Assembly: GCA_023394015.1 (NCBI GenBank)
Contig: JAEXBL010000027.1
Coordinates: 1 to 9,983, forward strand
Direction of reading: 5' to 3'
DNA: 9,983 nucleotides
Source: Pseudomonadota bacterium
GTDB lineage: Bacteria; Pseudomonadota; Gammaproteobacteria; Burkholderiales; Burkholderiaceae_C
Shown here: positions 6,487 to 9,983 of the stretch, in pieces
How positions within the stretch are numbered: position 1 is the stretch's first letter
How the letters are laid out: each line of letters opens with the position of its first letter
The notes under the pieces: generated by a model
The model's input: the letters and a program-made list of their open reading frames with translations, nothing else
What the model was told of the DNA's origin: nothing
Database searches by the model: none
Made by a program: the position numbers and the translations under genes

Positions 6487-6939
6487 ATGGAAGTCATTCT
6501 TCTGGACAAGGTCGTCAACCTGGGTGATCTCGGTGAGATCGTCAAGGTCAAGCACGGCTACGCCCGCAACTACCTGATCCCCACCGGCCGCGCCCGCCGT
6601 GCCACCGAGGCCGCCAAGGCCGAGTTCGAGGCCCGCCGCGCCGAGCTGGAAAAGCTGGCCGCCGAGAAGCTGGCCGCCGCCCAGGCCGTGGGCGAGAAGC
6701 TGAACGGCCAGGCCATCAAGCTGACGCAAAAGGCCGGCGTGGACGGCCGCCTGTTCGGCTCGGTCACCAACCACGACATCGCCGACGAGCTGAAAAAGCA
6801 GGGCTTCGACGTGCACAAGTCGCAGGTGCGCCTGCCCGAAGGGCCCATCAAGACCGTGGGCGACAACACCGTCCAGGTGTCGCTGCACACCGACGTGGAC
6901 GCCGAGATCACCGTCTCGGTGCTGGGCGAGACGGCCTGA
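6487..6939 (+). CDS. rplI: 50S ribosomal protein bL9
   Basis: Protein of 150 aa that binds 23S rRNA at the base of the L1 stalk and helps maintain reading-frame fidelity. The N-terminal domain begins [16 protein letters not shown] and includes the signature [17 protein letters not shown] near residues 16-32. A long Ala/Glu/Lys connecting helix spans about 40-75. The C-terminal domain contains [17 protein letters not shown] near 86-102 and ends [16 protein letters not shown] sits six bases upstream of the ATG. It is the last gene of the operon and is followed by a strong terminator. Confidence 0.97.
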   Translation: MEVILLDKVVNLGDLGEIVKVKHGYARNYLIPTGRARRATEAAKAEFEARRAELEKLAAEKLAAAQAVGEKLNGQAIKLTQKAGVDGRLFGSVTNHDIADELKKQGFDVHKSQVRLPEGPIKTVGDNTVQVSLHTDVDAEITVSVLGETA

Positions 6940-6972
6940 TCCCGCCACACCCCGGACGGGCCTCATCCGCAC

Positions 6973-7007
6973 AAGCCGCCCACCGTCTGGTGGGCGGCTT
7001 TTGTTTT
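6973..7007 (+). terminator. Intrinsic terminator of the rpsF-rplI operon
   Basis: A perfect 12-bp stem, AAGCCGCCCACC / GGTGGGCGGCTT, closes on a 4-base loop (GTCT) and runs straight into TTGTTTT. It begins 33 bases after the rplI stop. It separates the ribosomal operon from dnaB, which therefore needs its own promoter. Confidence 0.92.
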
Positions 7008-7085
7008 GGCGGGCCGGCCTGGGTCAGCCTGGGCCGGTGCGGCCCAGTAGGTTCTCGAAACAGGTCGGCCAGGGCGCCCCCCGCG

Positions 7086-7156
7086 CTTGTCCACAAGTGG
7101 GGCGCATCAGCGCACCGGGCGTGCACCGCTTGTCCACAGACTTGTCCCATGACAAG
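7086..7156 (+). promoter_or_regulatory. CTTGTCC repeat cluster upstream of dnaB
   Basis: CTTGTCC occurs three times, at 7086, 7129 and 7141. The first lies in the palindrome CTTGTCCACAAG (7086-7097). The third forms the inverted repeat CTTGTC-CCAT-GACAAG (7141-7156). The first two copies contain TTGTCCACA (7087-7095, 7130-7138), one base from the DnaA box TTATCCACA. No convincing -35/-10 pair is visible; TAGCAT (7172-7177) is a weak -10 candidate. The repeats are seen directly; DnaA binding is a hypothesis. Confidence 0.45.
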
Positions 7157-7213
7157 CCGGGCCTGCGCGCTTAGCATTGGTCCAGCTTTTTTTACCGTCC
7201 CACCTGCTTGCCG

Positions 7214-8632
7214 ATGTCTTCTGTTCTTCCCCCCGCCTACGCCGAACTCGGCGACGATGTGCCCACCGACCGCCAGATCGCGCAGCTGCGCATTCCGCCC
7301 CATTCGCTGGAGGCCGAATCCAGCGTGCTCGGCGGCCTGCTGCTGGACAACGGCGCCTGGGACCGCGTGGGCGACGTGCTCATCGACAGCGACTTCTACC
7401 GCTACGAGCACCGCCTGGTCTATGCCGCCGTCGGCAAGCTGATCAACGAGACCAAGCCGGCCGACGTCATCACCGTCCACGAGGAACTGCAGCGCCAGGG
7501 CAAGGCCGACGAGATCGGCGGGCTGGCCTACCTGAACGCGCTGGCGCAGTACGTGCCCAGCGCCAGCAACATCCGCCGCTACGCCGAGATCGTGCGCGAG
7601 CGTTCCATCCTGCGCAAGCTGGTCAGCGCCAGCGACGAGATCGCCACCAGCGCCTTCAACCCGCAGGGCCGCCCGGTGGACAAGATCCTGGACGAGGCCG
7701 AATCCAAGATCTTCCACATCGGCGAGGAAGGCTCGCGCATGAAGCAGGGCTTTCAGCCCATGGACAGCCTGGTGGTGCAGCTGCTCGACCGCGTGCAGGA
7801 GATGGCCGACAACCCCAACGACGTCACCGGCGTACCCACCGGCTTCATCGACCTGGACCGCATGACCGCCGGCCTGCAGCCGGGCGACCTGGTGATCCTG
7901 GCCGCGCGCCCGTCGATGGGCAAGACGGCGTTTGCCATCAACATCGCCGAGCACGTGGCGCTGAACGAGGGCCTGCCGGTGGCTGTGTTCTCGATGGAAA
8001 TGGGTGCCGCCCAGCTGGCGGTGCGCATCGTCGGCTCCATCGGCCGCATCGACCAGAGCCATTTGCGCACCGGCAAGCTCACCGACGACGAATGGCCACG
8101 CCTGACCGAGGCCATCGAGCGCCTGCGCAACGTCAGCCTGCACATCGACGAGACGCCCGGCCTCACGCCATCCGAGCTGCGCGCCAACGCCCGGCGCCTG
8201 GCGCGCCAGTGCGGCAAGCTGGGGTTGATCGTGGTCGATTACCTGCAGCTGATGAGCGGCAGCAGCAGCGGCGACGAGAATCGCGCCACCGAGCTGGGCG
8301 AAATCTCGCGCGGCCTCAAGGCCCTGGCCAAGGAGCTGCAATGCCCGGTGATCGCGCTGTCGCAGCTCAACCGCAGCGTCGAGCAGCGCACCGACAAGCG
8401 CCCCATGATGAGCGACCTGCGCGAATCCGGCGCCATCGAGCAGGACGCCGACATCATCATGTTCATCTACCGCGACGACTACTACAACAAGGACTCGCGC
8501 GAGCCCGGCATGGCCGAGATCATCATCGGCAAGCAGCGCAACGGGCCCACGGGCACCGTCAAGCTCACCTTCTTGAAGCACCTGACGCGGTTCGAGAGCG
8601 CGCCCATCGGCATGGGCAGCGACGATTTCTAA
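7214..8632 (+). CDS. dnaB: Replicative DNA helicase DnaB
   Basis: Hexameric 5'-3' helicase of 472 aa (E. coli 471) that unwinds DNA at the fork and recruits primase. The N-terminal primase-binding domain spans about 20-125 (IPPHSLEAESSVLGGLLLD near 28-45, then VITVHEEL). A linker near 155-175 leads to a RecA-like C-terminal domain. That domain has Walker A ARPSMGKT (231-238), SMEM (260-263) after strand 2, Walker B VVDYLQLM (340-347), SQLNRSVE (383-390) and the arginine-finger segment KQRNGPTG (440-447). All key residues are present. No intein interrupts the gene, although dnaB is a frequent intein site. ATG 7214 was chosen; TTG 7208 is also in frame. Neither has a good ribosome site. PriB, encoded upstream, acts in the same restart pathway. 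Confidence 0.97.
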   Translation: MSSVLPPAYAELGDDVPTDRQIAQLRIPPHSLEAESSVLGGLLLDNGAWDRVGDVLIDSDFYRYEHRLVYAAVGKLINETKPADVITVHEELQRQGKADEIGGLAYLNALAQYVPSASNIRRYAEIVRERSILRKLVSASDEIATSAFNPQGRPVDKILDEAESKIFHIGEEGSRMKQGFQPMDSLVVQLLDRVQEMADNPNDVTGVPTGFIDLDRMTAGLQPGDLVILAARPSMGKTAFAINIAEHVALNEGLPVAVFSMEMGAAQLAVRIVGSIGRIDQSHLRTGKLTDDEWPRLTEAIERLRNVSLHIDETPGLTPSELRANARRLARQCGKLGLIVVDYLQLMSGSSSGDENRATELGEISRGLKALAKELQCPVIALSQLNRSVEQRTDKRPMMSDLRESGAIEQDADIIMFIYRDDYYNKDSREPGMAEIIIGKQRNGPTGTVKLTFLKHLTRFESAPIGMGSDDF

Positions 8633-8650
8633 GGCGGGGTTCGCCCAGGC

Positions 8651-9394
8651 TCAGGCCGCGGCGGGACAGGCCTTCTCCGGGGCCAGGTACCAGCCGACGC
8701 CGTGGCGGGTGTGGATGCCGCTGAAGCCGTGCCGTTGCAAGGTCTTGCGCAGCAGGTGCACGTGCGAGCCCAGGGCGTTGCTGCTGGGCGGCTCGCCCTG
8801 CCACAGCTGCATCTCCAGGGTCTGCCGTGACAGGGTGCGCTCCCCGTAGCGCAGCAGCAATTCCAGGATCATGCGGCACTTGCGCGGCAGCGCCACGGCT
8901 TCGCCGTGGACGGTGACGCGCTGCTCGGCCGGCACATAGCGCAGCGGGCCGTGCTGCAGCGCGAAGGCGTGCTCGGCCAACTGGCGTGAGCGGCGCAGCA
9001 GGGCGCGCGTGCGCATCGCCACTTCCGGCAACGCCAGGGGCTTGACCATGACGTCGTCCGCCCCGCAGGCAAAGCCATGCAGGCGCTCCGCCAGGCCGGT
9101 GCGCGCGGTCGTCATCAGCACCGGCGTGGGCAGCTGCAGCTGCTCGCGCAGGTGCTTCAGCACCTCATAGCCGTTCTGGCCGGGCAGGTCGGCATCGAGC
9201 AGCACCAGATCGTGATCCTCCCGCGCCAGTTGATGCAAGGCGGCGGGGCCGTCGGCGGCGAAGTCCACCGCATGGCCCTCGTTTTCAAGGCAATGGCACA
9301 GGGTTTGGGCGGCAGGCAAATGGTTTTCAACCACCAGCAAGGTGGCCGGCGGCGGGCGACAAGCCGGTGAGGCGGGGGCGGGTGAGACAGGCAT
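8651..9394 (-). CDS. OmpR/PhoB-family DNA-binding response regulator
   Basis: A 247-aa two-component response regulator. The receiver domain (about 17-137) has VVENH after strand 1, the likely phosphoacceptor D67 (LVLLDADLPG), the switch T96 (MTTAR) and K118 (VMVKPL). One acidic-pocket Asp appears replaced by Asn (E23-N24). The winged-helix effector domain (about 147-240) shows LRYVPAEQRV, ILELLLRYGERTLSR, the recognition-helix segment SHVHLLRKTL and the wing IHTRHGVGWYL. ATG 9394 places the usual short lead before strand 1; the frame runs upstream to ATG 9499 with unrelated sequence. No histidine kinase is in view, and none can follow directly downstream because dnaB converges on it 18 bases away. 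It is divergent from a Fur-boxed siderophore receptor, so an iron- or metal-related role is plausible but inferred. It is most similar in type to QseB/TctD-like regulators. Confidence 0.87.
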   Translation of the reverse strand: MPVSPAPASPACRPPPATLLVVENHLPAAQTLCHCLENEGHAVDFAADGPAALHQLAREDHDLVLLDADLPGQNGYEVLKHLREQLQLPTPVLMTTARTGLAERLHGFACGADDVMVKPLALPEVAMRTRALLRRSRQLAEHAFALQHGPLRYVPAEQRVTVHGEAVALPRKCRMILELLLRYGERTLSRQTLEMQLWQGEPPSSNALGSHVHLLRKTLQRHGFSGIHTRHGVGWYLAPEKACPAAA

Positions 9395-9397
9395 GCT

Positions 9398-9430
9398 TAC
9401 GATTGTAAATGAGACCAATTCGCAATCGTA
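9398..9430. promoter_or_regulatory. 8-bp inverted repeat at the regulator start (candidate operator)
   Basis: TACGATTG (9398-9405) and its exact reverse complement CAATCGTA (9423-9430) are separated by 17 bases, so the arm centres are 25 bp apart. On the minus strand the near arm contains TACAAT (9402-9407), a good -10 hexamer. It lies only seven bases before the regulator ATG, which would give a leaderless or nearly leaderless transcript. No matching -35 is visible. A protein bound to the arms would cover this promoter, so autoregulation is a reasonable idea. Confidence 0.45.
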
Positions 9431-9500
9431 TTGACTGAGACTGAAACCTGCAGGCAGCCTGCGCGCCTGCCTGGCGTGTTGCCCCGCTGTTGCGTCCATG

Positions 9501-9519
9501 CATAAGAATGATTCTCATT
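9501..9519 (+). promoter_or_regulatory. Fur box upstream of the TonB-dependent receptor
   Basis: The core TAAGAAT-G-ATTCTCA (9503-9517) matches the 7-1-7 Fur inverted repeat (TGATAAT-n-ATTATCA type). It is symmetric at all but one pair of positions. It lies 104 bases before the receptor ATG and 107 bases before the regulator ATG on the other strand, so Fur could repress either or both. A weak -10-like TATGCT (9546-9551) downstream would place the Fur site over or just upstream of the receptor's -35 region. Confidence 0.78.
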
Positions 9520-9622
9520 TGATGAAAACTTGACGCCTGCTTTTCTATGCTCCTCGCCGGATGTCGCTGGCCCGGAGGAGGGCTGCGCGCGATGCCAGCA
9601 ATCACGAGCAGGAGTTTTTTTG

Positions 9623-9983
9623 ATGTCAAGCATGCCTTTGTCCGGCGCCATGGCGCACGCGCCGCTGTTGCCGCTGGAGAGCTTTCAACCCGCCTTTGGC
9701 CGCTCGGTCGTCATGGGGGCGGTGCTGGGCGGCGCGGTGGCCGTGTCGCCCCTGATGGCCCAGGCCCAGGCGCCGGCCGAGGTGCCGACGCTGGGCACCG
9801 TGGAGGTGCGCGAGACGGCGCCCGACGACGCCTACCAGCCCCCGGCCCAGCTGGACAGCCCCAAGTTCACGGCACCGCTGCTCGACACGCCGAAGTCGGT
9901 CACGGTGATTCCCGAGGCCCTGATTCAGGACCGCGGCGCCACCTCGCTGCAGGACGTGCTGCGCACCACGCCGGGCATCACGC
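9623..9983 (+). CDS. TonB-dependent siderophore receptor (partial, 5' end only)
   Basis: The first 120 codons of an outer-membrane TonB-dependent receptor; the gene continues past the right edge. AGGAG lies eight bases before ATG 9623. In-frame ATGs at codons 4 and 10 are alternatives. A long polar start (1-28) leads to a hydrophobic signal segment VVMGAVLGGAVAVSPLMAQA (29-48) with cleavage near residues 48-50. TLGTVEVRE (56-64) is a plausible TonB-box region. DTPKSVTVIPEALIQDRG (88-105) and LQDVLRTTPGIT (109-120) are the start of the plug domain typical of ferric-siderophore receptors. There is no N-terminal secretin/TonB signalling domain between the signal and the plug, so a FecA-type sigma/anti-sigma circuit is unlikely. 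Expression is probably repressed by Fur. The ligand cannot be told from this fragment. Confidence 0.88.
   Translation, partial: MSSMPLSGAMAHAPLLPLESFQPAFGRSVVMGAVLGGAVAVSPLMAQAQAPAEVPTLGTVEVRETAPDDAYQPPAQLDSPKFTAPLLDTPKSVTVIPEALIQDRGATSLQDVLRTTPGIT

Noticed and set aside
6908..8581. Long minus-strand frame opposite dnaB
   Set aside because: It crosses the rplI terminator and lies opposite a complete DnaB. The His/Val/Gly/Gln-rich composition is a GC artefact.
7177..8724. Long plus-strand frame overlapping dnaB in another frame
   Set aside because: Arg/Gly/Pro-rich frame shadow. DnaB in the neighbouring frame is full length with intact motifs.
9431..9436. TTGACT as a -35 box for a small RNA on the plus strand
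   Set aside because: No -10-like hexamer lies 16-19 bases downstream.
9451..9473. CAGGCAG/CTGCCTG inverted repeat as a terminator or operator
   Set aside because: A 7-bp GC-rich stem with no U-run and no good promoter nearby. It is not distinguishable from chance in this composition.

Overview
The window is about 10 kb of GC-rich DNA with the gene content of a Burkholderiales chromosome, most likely Comamonadaceae (Acidovorax-like). That placement rests on the look of the TolB, PriB and DnaB proteins and on two intergenic sequences resembling dispersed Comamonadaceae repeats. It comes from memory of family sequences, not from a search. Most of the window is core genome. I do not see a new defence, mobile or biosynthetic system. 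The less ordinary parts are the intergenic regions and the right-hand end.

Layout, left to right. Positions 1-423 hold no credible gene but are packed with hairpins and look like a dispersed intergenic repeat. msbA (lipid A flippase) follows on the minus strand. It is head to head with tolB, which begins the plus-strand group tolB-pal-cpoB. This is the periplasmic and outer-membrane half of the Tol-Pal system; tolQRA are not beside it. A perfect 20-bp palindrome separates tolB from pal. After cpoB comes a 316-bp gap. It contains a terminator-like hairpin, a second repeat-like block with very stable stems, and then a strong sigma-70 promoter and a structured leader.

That promoter drives rpsF-priB-rpsR-rplI, closed by a textbook intrinsic terminator. 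dnaB (replicative helicase) follows behind an upstream region with repeated CTTGTCC motifs. So a ribosomal-protein and primosome operon sits directly next to the helicase that PriB-dependent restart reloads.

The last 1.35 kb is an iron and signalling module. A minus-strand OmpR-type response regulator, with no kinase in view, is divergent from a TonB-dependent siderophore receptor that runs off the right edge. The 228-bp region between them carries a good Fur box, an 8-bp inverted repeat abutting the regulator's start codon, and a tiny open frame whose stop overlaps the receptor's start.
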